Shown here: in pieces, positions 35,826 through 44,369 of the stretch
How positions within the stretch are numbered: position 1 is the stretch's first letter
Layout of the letters: the number at the start of each line of letters is the position of its first letter
Assembly (NCBI GenBank): GCA_016710275.1
Contig: JADJXS010000001.1
Span: forward strand, 1,736,001-1,800,000
DNA length: 64,000 nucleotides
Source: Phycisphaerales bacterium
GTDB taxonomy: Bacteria; Planctomycetota; Phycisphaerae; UBA1845; Fen-1342
Direction of reading: 5' to 3'
Translations under genes and position numbers: made by a program
Notes under the pieces: model-generated
What the model saw: only the letters and a program-made list of their open reading frames with translations
Database searches by the model: none
What the model was told of the DNA's origin: nothing

Positions 35826-36032
35826 CCGCAGCGCCGCCGCGACCGGCCGGCCGAACCGGATTGCCTGGGTGTCGGGGGCGGGCCGATGCCCGCCCACGAC
35901 CCGTCCGGTTCGGCTTATCGAGCGGCAAGTCAGCTCAGCGCACGGCATTATATGACCGCCCCAACCGCGATTTCCGCGAAAAAGCGGTTCACCGGAACGA
36001 GAAGAACATCGGCCCGGGAGCGCGGTTTCAGG

Positions 36033-36719
36033 TTATGGGCCGTTCGACGGCCCGGCGTCCCGATTCCATTGCAGCCGCTGCGACAGCGGAATTCGCGGAA
36101 GGTCCGGGACGGTGCAGTCTTCCGCCGGATATCCGACCGGGATCAGGAGAAAGGGCTTCTCATTCTCCGGACGCCCGCAGATCGAGCGAAGAAACCCCAT
36201 GGGGCTGGGGGTGTGCGTCAGCGTCGCCAGGCCGAGCATTTGCGCCGCGGCAAGCAACAGGCCGCACGCCAGCCCGGTGCTTTCGTTCGGGTAATAGTTC
36301 TTGCGCCGAATGTCGCCGGTCAATTCCCAATCGACCCGAAACACGACAATCAGCCACGGCGCGACTTCCAGAAACGGCTTGCGCCAGTCGGTGCCGATCG
36401 GCTCCAGTGCGTCGAGCCATTCCTGCGGCATCCGGCGTTCGTAGCTCTCGCGTTCCTCCGCCTCCGCCGCAATCCGGATTTCGCGCTTGATCGCAGGGTC
36501 ATCAATCGCGACGAAGCGCCACGGGCGCAGGTTCGCGCCGCTGGGCGCGGTGTGCGCGATTTCGAGCACACGCTCGATCAGGTCACGCGGAATGGAGCGG
36601 GGCGAAAAGGCCCGACAGCTTCGCCGCCCCGACAACTCGCGGTGCAGCTCAGCGGCGCGGCGGAGCTGCCAATCGGGGTCGCGCACGGGCAAGGTGTACG
36701 GAATCGGCGGGGCGGGCAT
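36033..36719 (-). CDS. Iodotyrosine-deiodinase-like nitroreductase (IYD family)
   Basis: 228 residues of the FMN nitroreductase fold. RRSCRAF (about 32-38) and TAPSGANLRPWRF (57-69) form the FMN phosphate and ring site. The region ERESYERRMP and TDWRKPFLEVAPWLIVVF matches the active-site lid of iodotyrosine deiodinases: Glu89, Tyr93 and Lys114 have the same spacing (4 and 21) as the halotyrosine-binding Glu/Tyr/Lys of characterised IYDs. The C-terminal GRPENEKPFLLIPVGYPAEDC is also family-specific. Reductive dehalogenation of halotyrosines is therefore plausible but not proven. It is the last gene of a packed minus-strand run after lpxK. Confidence 0.85.
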   Translation of the reverse strand: MPAPPIPYTLPVRDPDWQLRRAAELHRELSGRRSCRAFSPRSIPRDLIERVLEIAHTAPSGANLRPWRFVAIDDPAIKREIRIAAEAEERESYERRMPQEWLDALEPIGTDWRKPFLEVAPWLIVVFRVDWELTGDIRRKNYYPNESTGLACGLLLAAAQMLGLATLTHTPSPMGFLRSICGRPENEKPFLLIPVGYPAEDCTVPDLPRIPLSQRLQWNRDAGPSNGP

Positions 36720-36743
36720 TGGCGCACTCGATATTCGGGCTCG

Positions 36744-37067
36744 CTATCCGTTGCGTCCGCGCGCGGCGGCAAAGCCGGTCAGCGCCATCAACTGCACGAC
36801 GCCCGCGAATGCGAGCCGCGTGTACATCGTGTCGGTCGGGCCGACCAGCGCCCACTCGGCGACCGCCATCGCCAGCAGCCCGGCTGCGATCAACTGGGCC
36901 AGCCCGCCGGCGACGCGGCCCAGCGAAAGCTCCTCATACTGCGATTCGCGCGCGGCGCGGGTGATTCCGTCGCGAATTTCGCGCAGCAGCGCCTCGCAGC
37001 GCTCGAGCCGTGCTTCGGGCGCATCCGCCGGATTGCCCTCGGGGCGATTCAGGTGCGGGTCCGGCAT
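36744..37067 (-). CDS. Small protein with two membrane helices
   Basis: 107 residues. The first half is acidic and helical (ARLERCEALLREIRDGI). The second half has two hydrophobic segments (about 52-73 and 84-101) joined by a short loop. No family is recognised. The start overlaps the end of the upstream gene by 19 nt, and GGAG lies 9 nt before it, so it is in the same transcript. It ends 24 nt before the nitroreductase start. Confidence 0.65.
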   Translation of the reverse strand: MPDPHLNRPEGNPADAPEARLERCEALLREIRDGITRAARESQYEELSLGRVAGGLAQLIAAGLLAMAVAEWALVGPTDTMYTRLAFAGVVQLMALTGFAAARGRNG

Positions 37068-38059
37068 GTCGGCATCTCCGCAGCGCCCGCCTCGGCGGGC
37101 TGGTCGATGGCCTCTACCACGAGTTGCCGCAACAGCGGCAGCAGCAGCTCATGTGGCCCGGTGATTTCGTGTCCGTGCCCCGCCGCAACGGGGCGGCGCA
37201 GCACGTTCTGCGTCGGTCGATAGTGGCGGAGCATGTCGAGGTTGGCGGTGTGCATGCCGTCGAGCGGGTGGCCGAGATTTCGGGCAACGGAAACGGCCTT
37301 GAGAAACACCTCGGGCATGACGACCGCCGAGCCGACGTTGAGATACACGCCGCCCGCCGATTGAGCGGGTTCGGCGCCAAGCTGCGCCACGACGGCGCAG
37401 AACTCGCGGAAATCCGCCAGCGTGGCGGCGCCGATCGCGGCTCCATCCGCCTCCGCACTCATGTGCACAGTGTCCGTGCCGAGCGCGACGTGCACGGTCG
37501 CGGGAATGTCCGCCTGCGCGGCCGCGGCAAAAATGCTGTGTTGTGCATGCGGTGCGCCGCTGTTCAGAATCAGCCGTCCCAGCGCCCGTCCCAGGCCCAG
37601 CGCAGCGCCCGTGCGGGCGGCAGCGTTCATCTGATCGAGCGTCTCGCGCACCATGCCGAAAGTGCCGTCACGGATGGTGTCGGCGACTTCCTCGCTCGTC
37701 TCGCCGGTCTGCGAAAGCTCAAGATCGTGAATCGCTCCCGAGCCGTTCGTCGCGATTGCCGAGACAACGCCGCGCCGGATGAGGTCGATGATGAGCGGTC
37801 CGCAGCCGGTCTTGACGACGTGCCCCCCGAAGGCAAGCAATACGGGGCGCCCGGCGCGTCGCGCGGCGACGATCGCGGCTGCGAGCCGGCGCAACTCGCG
37901 AACCGCAAGAAAGTCGGGCAGGGCGGCTGTCCAGTCGCGGAAGGAGCAGCCCGCGGCCGTCGGCCGGGCCAGCGCGGCGGCATCGACCTTGTGCGTGCGG
38001 GCTGCGCGGGAGCGCAGCCGCAAGCGGGAAAAGTCGAGCGGCTCGAAACGGCCGGCCAT
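37049..38059 (-). CDS. Deoxyhypusine-synthase-like protein of unknown substrate
   Basis: 336 residues. The segments LAFGGHVVKTGCGPLIIDLIRRG, VVSAIATNGSGAIHDLELS and TSEEVADTIRDGTFGM suggest an NAD-binding DHS-like fold, where TNGSGAIHD takes the place of the TTAGG-ED loop of deoxyhypusine synthase. The lysine that deoxyhypusine synthase uses for the covalent intermediate is not evident to me. Bacterial relatives are mostly uncharacterised. The ATG at 38059 directly follows the lpxK stop (TGACATG); an ATG at 38074 is possible. The family assignment is tentative. Confidence 0.6.
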   Translation of the reverse strand: MAGRFEPLDFSRLRLRSRAARTHKVDAAALARPTAAGCSFRDWTAALPDFLAVRELRRLAAAIVAARRAGRPVLLAFGGHVVKTGCGPLIIDLIRRGVVSAIATNGSGAIHDLELSQTGETSEEVADTIRDGTFGMVRETLDQMNAAARTGAALGLGRALGRLILNSGAPHAQHSIFAAAAQADIPATVHVALGTDTVHMSAEADGAAIGAATLADFREFCAVVAQLGAEPAQSAGGVYLNVGSAVVMPEVFLKAVSVARNLGHPLDGMHTANLDMLRHYRPTQNVLRRPVAAGHGHEITGPHELLLPLLRQLVVEAIDQPAEAGAAEMPTCRTRT

Positions 38060-38060
38060 G

Positions 38061-39107
38061 TCAGCGGTTCCCATTCGGTGCGTCGCGCTGTGAATCGCGG
38101 GCTACTGCCCGCCGGAGCAGCGCCAGCAGCGCGCCCCCAGTATCGAGCAGTCGCGCCTCAACGTCCAGCCGCAGCAGCGTCGGGCCGGCTGCACTCGGCC
38201 AGAGCGGGGCAAGCTTCACCCAGTCCTTGCGCGTCGTCAGAACGACCGTCGCCGCCTGCCGCGTCGCTTCGCGCACCAGGCCTTCCACGTCGCGCGCCGT
38301 GTAGCGGTGATGGTCGCGGAAGCGCCTCACGGCGACCGGGCGGACGCCGCAATTGCGCAGCAGCGCCTCAAACGTTGCGGGGTTCCCGATGCCGCAAACC
38401 GCCAGAACCGCCTGCGCGGCGGCGTGCTCGGGCGGATGCGACCGGCCGTCGCGGTCGCAGACCGCCAGTGGGCGAATCTCGGAACGGATGCAGGCGGCCC
38501 GCGGCGCCAGTTCACCAACGCACTGCTCGATCTCGGCGCAGCGCGCATCGGTGGTCTGATTGGCCCGCGTGATGATCACGGCCTGAGCGCGTCGCAGATT
38601 GCGGAGCGGCTCGCGCAGCCGGCCCGCCGGCAGGAGCCGCCCGCCGCCCCAGGGAGCCAGCGCATCGATCAGCACGATGTCGAGATCGCGCGCCAGGCGG
38701 CGGTGCTGAAAGCCGTCGTCAAGCACTACGCACTCCGCCCCGTGCTCCGTCGCCGCGTCGCGCGCTCCGCGCACGCGATCGGGGTTGACCACCACCGGCG
38801 TGTCGGGCAGGGCTTCGCGGAATTCAAGCACTTCATCCGCCTTTTGGCCGGGCGCGGCGGCATAGCCGCGCGTGACGACCGCCGCCCGCACTCCCACGCC
38901 CCGCAGCCGCCGCACGATTTCCATGACGACCGGCGTCTTGCCCGTGCCGCCGACGGTGAGGTTGCCGACGCTGATGACCGGCAGCGGTGCGCGATGCACG
39001 GCGCTGCCGCCTCCGTCATAACGCCGATTGCGCAGCGCGACCGCCGCGCCGTAGATCGCGGCGGCGGGCGACAGAAGCGCTGCGAGAAATCGGCCGGGTT
39101 CGCGCAA
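38061..39107 (-). CDS. lpxK: Tetraacyldisaccharide 4'-kinase LpxK
   Basis: 348 residues. LpxK phosphorylates the lipid A precursor at the 4' position at the inner membrane. Landmarks are an N-terminal helical segment, SVGNLTVGGTGKTP (P-loop, about residue 43-56), VVTRGYAA, DDGFQHRRLARDLDIVLIDA and a later ITRANQ. The normal length is about 330. The start is TTG at 39107 because an in-frame stop lies 13 nt upstream and no ATG follows before the conserved part. It indicates lipid A and thus an outer membrane. Confidence 0.94.
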   Translation of the reverse strand: MREPGRFLAALLSPAAAIYGAAVALRNRRYDGGGSAVHRAPLPVISVGNLTVGGTGKTPVVMEIVRRLRGVGVRAAVVTRGYAAAPGQKADEVLEFREALPDTPVVVNPDRVRGARDAATEHGAECVVLDDGFQHRRLARDLDIVLIDALAPWGGGRLLPAGRLREPLRNLRRAQAVIITRANQTTDARCAEIEQCVGELAPRAACIRSEIRPLAVCDRDGRSHPPEHAAAQAVLAVCGIGNPATFEALLRNCGVRPVAVRRFRDHHRYTARDVEGLVREATRQAATVVLTTRKDWVKLAPLWPSAAGPTLLRLDVEARLLDTGGALLALLRRAVARDSQRDAPNGNR

Positions 39108-39149
39108 GGCGGTCTCGCATCAGATCGGGTGGGGACGTCGGTTCATCGC

Positions 39150-40208
39150 TCAACGGCCCGGGGCCATCGGAGGCTCGAAGGACACGGCTTGGCCGCTCTC
39201 CGCGCTTCGCCGCTCACACTCCAGCAGCGCCGCCACGGTGTGTCCGTCGTACAGTGTCGGAAGATCGGTGCGCGGTCGCCGCCCGGTCAGCACGTCGAGC
39301 AGGGCGCGAATCTCATGCTCCCATCCGCTGCGCGCATCGAGCGGAAGCGCCGTGGTCCGGCCGTCGCGACTCAGTCGCAGCGGCGTCTCGCGGCCGCTGT
39401 CAAACTCGGCGGTGGCCTGCTCAAAGGCGACGACGTAGCGCATGCGAAAGGGCCAGCCGCCGCGATGATCCCAGGCGCCCTCCGCGGCCACATGCGCGGG
39501 GCCGCCAGGGAATCGGTAGATCGTTGTGACGTGATCGAGGTTGCCGCCGCTCATCACGCTCGCCGGATTACCGAAGCAGGCCCGCACGAAATCGGCGTCG
39601 TGCGTGTGCAGATCGACCAGCGCCCCGCCGGTCAGCGCGTCATCGGCATAAGTGTCCGACCAGGTCGGCCGCGATCCGAGCCGGCCGAAGACCGCGCTGT
39701 GCACGGGACCCAGTGCGCCGTCGCGGATGCACTCCAGCAGCCAGTCCCATCCCGGCCAGAAGCGCATGCAGAAGCCGGGCATCACCACCCGGTCGGGCCG
39801 CGCGGCGGCCTCGCGCAGCAGCGGTTCGGCGTCCTGTGCGCGCAGGCAAAGCGGCTTCTCCACGAGCACGTGCTTGCCGGCGCGCAAGGCTCGACAGGCG
39901 ACGTCGACGTGAGTCACGGTCGGTGTGCAGATGCTGACCAGCGAGACGGCCGGGTCTTCGAGAAGCTCCTCGACCGAGCGGTGCAACGGCAGACCGGTCG
40001 GATCCGCATCCGCGTCGCCGCGCTGCGACTCGAGATTGCCGGAAACGGCGCGCGGCGCTCCGCCCGGATCCAGCAGCCGCGGATCGCAGACGCCGCGCAC
40101 GGCGCAGGGGTATCCGTCGCGCGCGGCGCGTCGATAAGCGGCCAGGTGCGCGGAGCCGATGAACCCCAGCCCGATGACGCCGACGCCGATGGTGCCGGCG
40201 ACGCTCAC
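39150..40208 (-). CDS. Gfo/Idh/MocA family NAD(P) oxidoreductase
   Basis: 352 residues. A Rossmann motif GVIGLGFIGSAH opens the protein. ICTPTVTHVDVACRALRAGKHVLVEKPLCL carries the EKP lysine, and the C-terminal half is the alpha/beta substrate domain with DLHTHDADFVRACFG. Such enzymes oxidise sugars or inositols; the substrate is not readable. The GTG start overlaps the stop of the upstream TIM-barrel gene as GTGA. The pairing with a xylose-isomerase-like protein suggests one sugar or inositol pathway (inference). Confidence 0.88.
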   Translation of the reverse strand: MSVAGTIGVGVIGLGFIGSAHLAAYRRAARDGYPCAVRGVCDPRLLDPGGAPRAVSGNLESQRGDADADPTGLPLHRSVEELLEDPAVSLVSICTPTVTHVDVACRALRAGKHVLVEKPLCLRAQDAEPLLREAAARPDRVVMPGFCMRFWPGWDWLLECIRDGALGPVHSAVFGRLGSRPTWSDTYADDALTGGALVDLHTHDADFVRACFGNPASVMSGGNLDHVTTIYRFPGGPAHVAAEGAWDHRGGWPFRMRYVVAFEQATAEFDSGRETPLRLSRDGRTTALPLDARSGWEHEIRALLDVLTGRRPRTDLPTLYDGHTVAALLECERRSAESGQAVSFEPPMAPGR

Positions 40209-41032
40209 GACGCGGCGCCTCGTTCGGTGTCGAGCAGCGCCGAGATCGCTTCGCGCGCGGTGCGGGCGTCGGCCACGCGGGCGTCACCGCCTTCGCGCTC
40301 AATCATCAACTCGCAGCCGGGCAGACGTCGCGCGACGGCGGCGATGAACTTCGGCCATGGAACCGCGCCGCGGCCGACCGGCGTTTCGATTCCCCACTCG
40401 CCCGGTGTTGCCGACGGCGTTGCATCCTTGATGTGCACCTGGCGCACCAGCGGCGCCAGCAGCTCGAACGCCGCCATCGGCTCGCCGACCCCGTACAGCA
40501 GGATATTCGCGGGGTCGAAGTTCAACCCCACGTCCGACCGGCCGAGCGACTCGATGAAGCGCCGCAGTTGGGCCGGATCGTCCATGCCGGTCTCGAACGC
40601 AATCGCCGCGCCCGCCCGCGCGAATTCATCGGCCACGGCGCAGGCGCGGCGCGCCAGCGTGCCGCCGTCGCCGTCGTCGATCAGCCCGCCGTGCAGCGTC
40701 ACCAGCCGCAGGCCCAGCTCTCCGGCGATGCGGGCATTCTCCGCGGCGGCGCGGTGGTTGGCTTCCCAGGTCGAATCCGGGCGCAGTCCGCCGGTGCGAC
40801 GAATCGCCGCGATGGTCGAATAGTCCTCGTTCGCAGGGGCCATCATCCCGGATGCAATCGTGATGCCCGCGTCCGCCAGTGCGCGGCGCGTTTCGTCGAT
40901 CGTCCACGCGCCGGTTCGGATCGGATCCAGCGCGAGCTGCACCCGATCAACGCCCACAGCGCGGATGCGCGCGGCCAGTTCGGTCGGATGTCCGGGAAGC
41001 AGCGACCATGAGCAGACGCCGAGGGGGTTCAT
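40205..41032 (-). CDS. Sugar phosphate isomerase/epimerase-like TIM-barrel protein
   Basis: 275 residues of the AP_endonuc_2 (xylose isomerase-like) TIM barrel. CSWSLLPGHP at strand 1, TLHGGLIDDGDGG, AIAFETGMDD (metal Glu), VGLNFDPANILL (metal Asp), VRQVHIKDATP and the last metal Glu near LMIEREGGD are in the right order. Members include hydroxypyruvate isomerase, inosose dehydratase and sugar epimerases. It overlaps the next gene, a Gfo/Idh oxidoreductase, by 4 nt, a partnership common in inositol and sugar catabolism. Confidence 0.85.
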   Translation of the reverse strand: MNPLGVCSWSLLPGHPTELAARIRAVGVDRVQLALDPIRTGAWTIDETRRALADAGITIASGMMAPANEDYSTIAAIRRTGGLRPDSTWEANHRAAAENARIAGELGLRLVTLHGGLIDDGDGGTLARRACAVADEFARAGAAIAFETGMDDPAQLRRFIESLGRSDVGLNFDPANILLYGVGEPMAAFELLAPLVRQVHIKDATPSATPGEWGIETPVGRGAVPWPKFIAAVARRLPGCELMIEREGGDARVADARTAREAISALLDTERGAAS

Positions 41033-41107
41033 GGCCGCGGATTGTAACCGTGCGCTGCGGCGCCGCCTCGTCGCGGATGCTACAGGCGACCGCCGGCCCG
41101 GCGCGCC

Positions 41108-42462
41108 CTATGCGGCCGAAGCGTCGTCGGCGACCAGGCCGCGATTGCGCCGCACGCCGTTGCGCTGCAGCGTCTCGAAGAAGCGCTCGCGCCGCGCCTG
41201 CACGAATCCCGGCTCGTAAACCCGCCGCGCCAGGTCAATCAGCCCCTGCCGCAGCGCGGCCGGCGTCATGCGGCGCGGGATGAAGTTCACGTCGAACAGC
41301 GTGCACTTGTGCCAGGCGCCGGCTCGAGGATGCGCCCCTCGGCGAGCAATCGGTCATACAGCGGCGTGCCGGGGAAGGGCGTCAGCACGGTGAGCTGCGC
41401 CTCGAACAGGTCCGTGCGGTCGATGAAGTCATGAATCGCGTCGAAGACGGATTCGTCGTCGCCGTCGAGGCCGAGAATGAAGCAGCCGTTGACGGTAATT
41501 CCGCGCCCCTGAATGGCGCGCACGGCGGCGGCGTAGTCGGGCTGGCGAAGCTGCTTGAAGTTGCGCCGCAGCTCGATGCCGCCGGTGCCGGCGGGAGTGG
41601 GGGATTCCAGCCCGATCAGCACCTGTCGGCAGCCGCTCTCGCGCAGCAGGTCGAGCAGCTCGGGGTCATCGGCGATGGAGACATCCGCTTCCGTGAACCA
41701 GCGGACGCCCTCATCCGCCAGCGCCCGCAGCAGGCGCTTGTAGTGGCCGCGCGTCGCGAAGCTGTTGTCGTCGGCGAATTCAATGAACGCGCCGGGGCGA
41801 AGCTCGCGAATCCGCCGGATCTCGGCGATCACGTTTTCCACCGGCTTCACTGCGTATCCGGGCGTCAGCAGGATTGAGCTGGCGCAGAAGTCGCAGCGAT
41901 GCGGGCAGCCGCGTGACGTCTGCACGGTCAGGCGGTTGTAGCGGTGGATGTCGAGCAGGTCGTAGCGCGGGATCGGAGCGCTCGCCAGGTCAAAGTACGT
42001 CCCCGCGGGCGGCGCGTAGCGCGCCGCGGCCCGGCCGGCGGCGGCGTCGCGAATGAAATCCGCCCAGGTCAGCTCGCCCTCCCCGACGATGACGGTCGTC
42101 GCGTGTGCCGCGGCCTCGTCCGGCAGTCGCGTGACGTGCAACCCGCCCATGACGACGATCGCCCCCTGCGCGCGATAGTGATCGGCCACGCGATAGGCGT
42201 CCGCGACCTGCGCCGTGAAGGTGCTGATCGCAACCACGTCAAACCCGCCCGGCAGTTCACCGGCGCTTCGCAGGTCGTCGATCTCGTGATATGCAAGCTC
42301 GTGTTCGGGCGGGGTCAGCGCCGCCAGCGTCAGCAGCGAAAGGCTCGGCATCGAAGCGACCACCCGGCTTCGCTCGACGACGCCCGGCAGCGTCAGCCCC
42401 AGCGCCATCAACTCGGGATCCGCGGCGCGAATGCCGCTCATCGCGATCAGGCCGATCCGCAT
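41108..42462 (-). CDS. B12-binding radical SAM protein, frameshifted near its C-terminus
   Basis: A cobalamin-binding domain (about 1-135, with VVMGGLHVTRLPDEA and VVGEGELTW) precedes a radical SAM domain with the cluster motif CPHRCDFC. Reading from the ATG at 42462 the frame stops at 41287 after 391 residues. The family continuation (AWHKCTLFDVNFIPRRM, then DLARRVYEPGF and a basic end) is encoded in the next frame down to 41108. The switch point is 41315-41322, where one base appears to be missing after GAG CCG GC. It may be an assembly error or a real mutation. Substrate unknown; it lies after an ACP and a small membrane protein. Confidence 0.82.
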
Positions 42463-42508
42463 GGGCAGCTCCGCGCCCGGGTGGGCAGGACGAAGCGACG
42501 GCGGCGGG

Positions 42509-42898
42509 TTACAACCCGCGCAGCAGCCCCGCACAAACTGAGTATACGCCGCCGATCAACAGGGCCACCGGCAGCACGAACAGGTGCCGCATGCCGACGC
42601 GCCAGGCGGTCAGACCGCAGCACGTCGGCATGGCAATGTTTCCCAGCAGAAAGCACCATTGGGCGATGGATAGCTCTTGAGCGCTCAGCGTCAGGCGCGG
42701 CACGCTCTGCACGAACAGCACGTTCAGCATCCCCAGCGCCAGGAGGGCAATGTGCCCGAGTCGAATCATCCGCCGCGGCAGCGAGCCATAGCCCCCGAGA
42801 AACTCGGGGCGGTGGAAGCGCAAGCCCAGCAGCGCGCCGGAGACCATGCCCAGCAGAACGGACACCCACCCGGCCAGTTCGTTGAAGACCAGCGGCAT
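42509..42898 (-). CDS. Small polytopic membrane protein
   Basis: 129 residues with about four hydrophobic segments (about 4-24, 45-63, 78-97, 104-124). A conserved-looking basic loop, YGSLPRRMIRLGHIALLALG, lies before helix 2. I recognise no named family. It starts 10 nt after the acyl carrier protein stop and is followed 46 nt later by the radical SAM gene, so the three are probably one transcript. Confidence 0.7.
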   Translation of the reverse strand: MPLVFNELAGWVSVLLGMVSGALLGLRFHRPEFLGGYGSLPRRMIRLGHIALLALGMLNVLFVQSVPRLTLSAQELSIAQWCFLLGNIAMPTCCGLTAWRVGMRHLFVLPVALLIGGVYSVCAGLLRGL

Positions 42899-42907
42899 GG
42901 CCGAATG

Positions 42908-43189
42908 CTACCGCGTCACCGGCGGATTCGCGCCGACGACCGCCGACTCCTGCAGGATCAGGTCGGCGACATCCGCCACGGTGCGAACGTCGGCGGCGCG
43001 CTCCTCGGAGACGCGAACCCCGAATTCCTCCTCGATGGTCATGACGAACTCCACCTGGTCGAGGCTGTCAAAGTGCAGGTCGTTGCACAGGTGCGTTTCG
43101 TCGTGAACCGTGCGGGGATCGACGTTCGCCTGCGCGGCGGCCAGCTGCGCGACGCGCTGCACCACATGATTCTGGTCGGCGGGCGTCAT
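42908..43189 (-). CDS. Acyl carrier protein
   Basis: 93 residues. The phosphopantetheine site is FDSLDQVEF with Ser42. The preceding helix (VVQRVAQLAAAQANVDP) and the acidic helix 2 and 3 (FVMTIEEEFGVRVSEE, ADVADLIL) fit the four-helix ACP fold. The ATG at 43189 has AGGAG 5-6 nt upstream; the nine-residue extension in the open frame is not needed. No fabF, fabD or fabG is beside it, so it is probably a specialised ACP rather than the housekeeping one. Confidence 0.9.
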   Translation of the reverse strand: MTPADQNHVVQRVAQLAAAQANVDPRTVHDETHLCNDLHFDSLDQVEFVMTIEEEFGVRVSEERAADVRTVADVADLILQESAVVGANPPVTR

Positions 43190-43317
43190 GGGCACTCCTC
43201 GGGCGGAAACAGGCACCGCCCGGCAGTCTTACCCGCGCCGGGATCAGAAGTTGCGGCATTGGGACGGCCCGATCGCGGCCCGACAGAATGCGACAATCGG
43301 CGGTCAGGATGGGATGC

Positions 43318-44064
43318 TCAGCGGGCGTCGGGCGACATGGGGGTGCCGCCGTCATAGTGCAGCCACGGCGAACCCCTCCGGCAGAACAAAATGTCGCTCT
43401 GCAGCAGGTCGCCGTTGCGGGCGTCCACGTGGTAGGTGCAGATGTCAAACACCGCAAAACCCCACTCGGCAAGCTGGGCAATCACATCGTGCGCCAGCGG
43501 ATTGCCGACGTAGGCCTCGCGGAAGGACACCTCCAGCAGGATGACCTCGGTGGTTTCGAGGCAGCGCCGCCCCCCGCGCAGCACCCGCAGCTCGTAGCCC
43601 TGAACATCGGCCTTGATGAACTGCGGCGGGTTGAGATCCGGCGTGTCGAGGAATGAGTCAAGCGTACGGACGGGCACGGTCACGGTCTTTGATTGGTCGA
43701 AAACGTCGCTCTTGAGGAAGCTCGAGCGCATTCCGTCGGAAAAAAGCGTCAATTCACCGATCGCGTCGCTGACCCCGGCGTGCACGAAGCGGCAATTGGC
43801 GTGTTCCGAGCACAGACGCTGCAGGAATTGCGCATTCTCCGGCAGCGGATCGATCATCAGGTACCGGGACCGCGGAAAAATCTGCAGGCAGTGGCGGGTC
43901 CAGGCTCCGCGAAACGCGCCGGCGTCGACAATCTGCGACGGATTGAAGCCAAGCCCGGCAAGCCGCGTCAATGGCGCCCACTCCCCGCGCGGTCCCCAGC
44001 GAACGTTGACCATCCGCACGCCCAAAGGCGCCAGAAGGCGATTGATCGCGTCCTTCAGCGACAC
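43318..44064 (-). CDS. FkbM-family SAM methyltransferase
   Basis: 248 residues. FkbM fold: PSQIVDAGAFRGAWTRH is the SAM motif; MIDPLPENAQFLQRL, VRTLDSFLD and FIKADVQGYELRVLRGG follow in the usual order; ILLEVSFREAY is near the end. Members O-methylate sugars or antibiotics; the substrate is unknown. The GTG start at 44062-44064 has GGAGA 5 nt upstream. It precedes the acyl carrier protein on the same strand, with a 128-nt gap. Confidence 0.85.
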   Translation of the reverse strand: MSLKDAINRLLAPLGVRMVNVRWGPRGEWAPLTRLAGLGFNPSQIVDAGAFRGAWTRHCLQIFPRSRYLMIDPLPENAQFLQRLCSEHANCRFVHAGVSDAIGELTLFSDGMRSSFLKSDVFDQSKTVTVPVRTLDSFLDTPDLNPPQFIKADVQGYELRVLRGGRRCLETTEVILLEVSFREAYVGNPLAHDVIAQLAEWGFAVFDICTYHVDARNGDLLQSDILFCRRGSPWLHYDGGTPMSPDAR

Positions 44065-44369
44065 GGAATCTCCGAAATGGACTGCCTGGTCCGAGTGGGC
44101 CGCAGGTGCATCGGCGGTCGCCGCTGCGAACCCGAGGATATCCGACGGTTCTGCCAGTGACCAGCGCGGCCGCCGGCTACGTTATCCCGCCCGCCGGCGA
44201 CTCCACTCGCGCGACCGTCCGGGTGCGACTGGCCGCAGAGCGGCCGGCTTCCGGGATTATCGGCGATTCGTCGGGGGCAGGAATCGCATCGCCGCCCGGG
44301 TCGCGACCGCCGATACGGGCGGGGCGGGGCATGACGCTCACCGCCTCGTGGATCATCGAAAGGGGAACG
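44065..44369. other. Divergent spacer
   Basis: About 305 nt between the FkbM gene and the STAS gene. I see no gene, tRNA or clear promoter hexamers. An ATG at 44331 is in frame with the STAS gene but has no better ribosome site than the ATG at 44370. Confidence 0.4.

Noticed and set aside
38307..40823. 838-residue plus-strand open frame
   Set aside because: It is antisense to lpxK, the Gfo/Idh gene and the isomerase gene, all of which have clear motifs. Its translation is Arg/Ala/His-rich with no family blocks; a GC-driven shadow.
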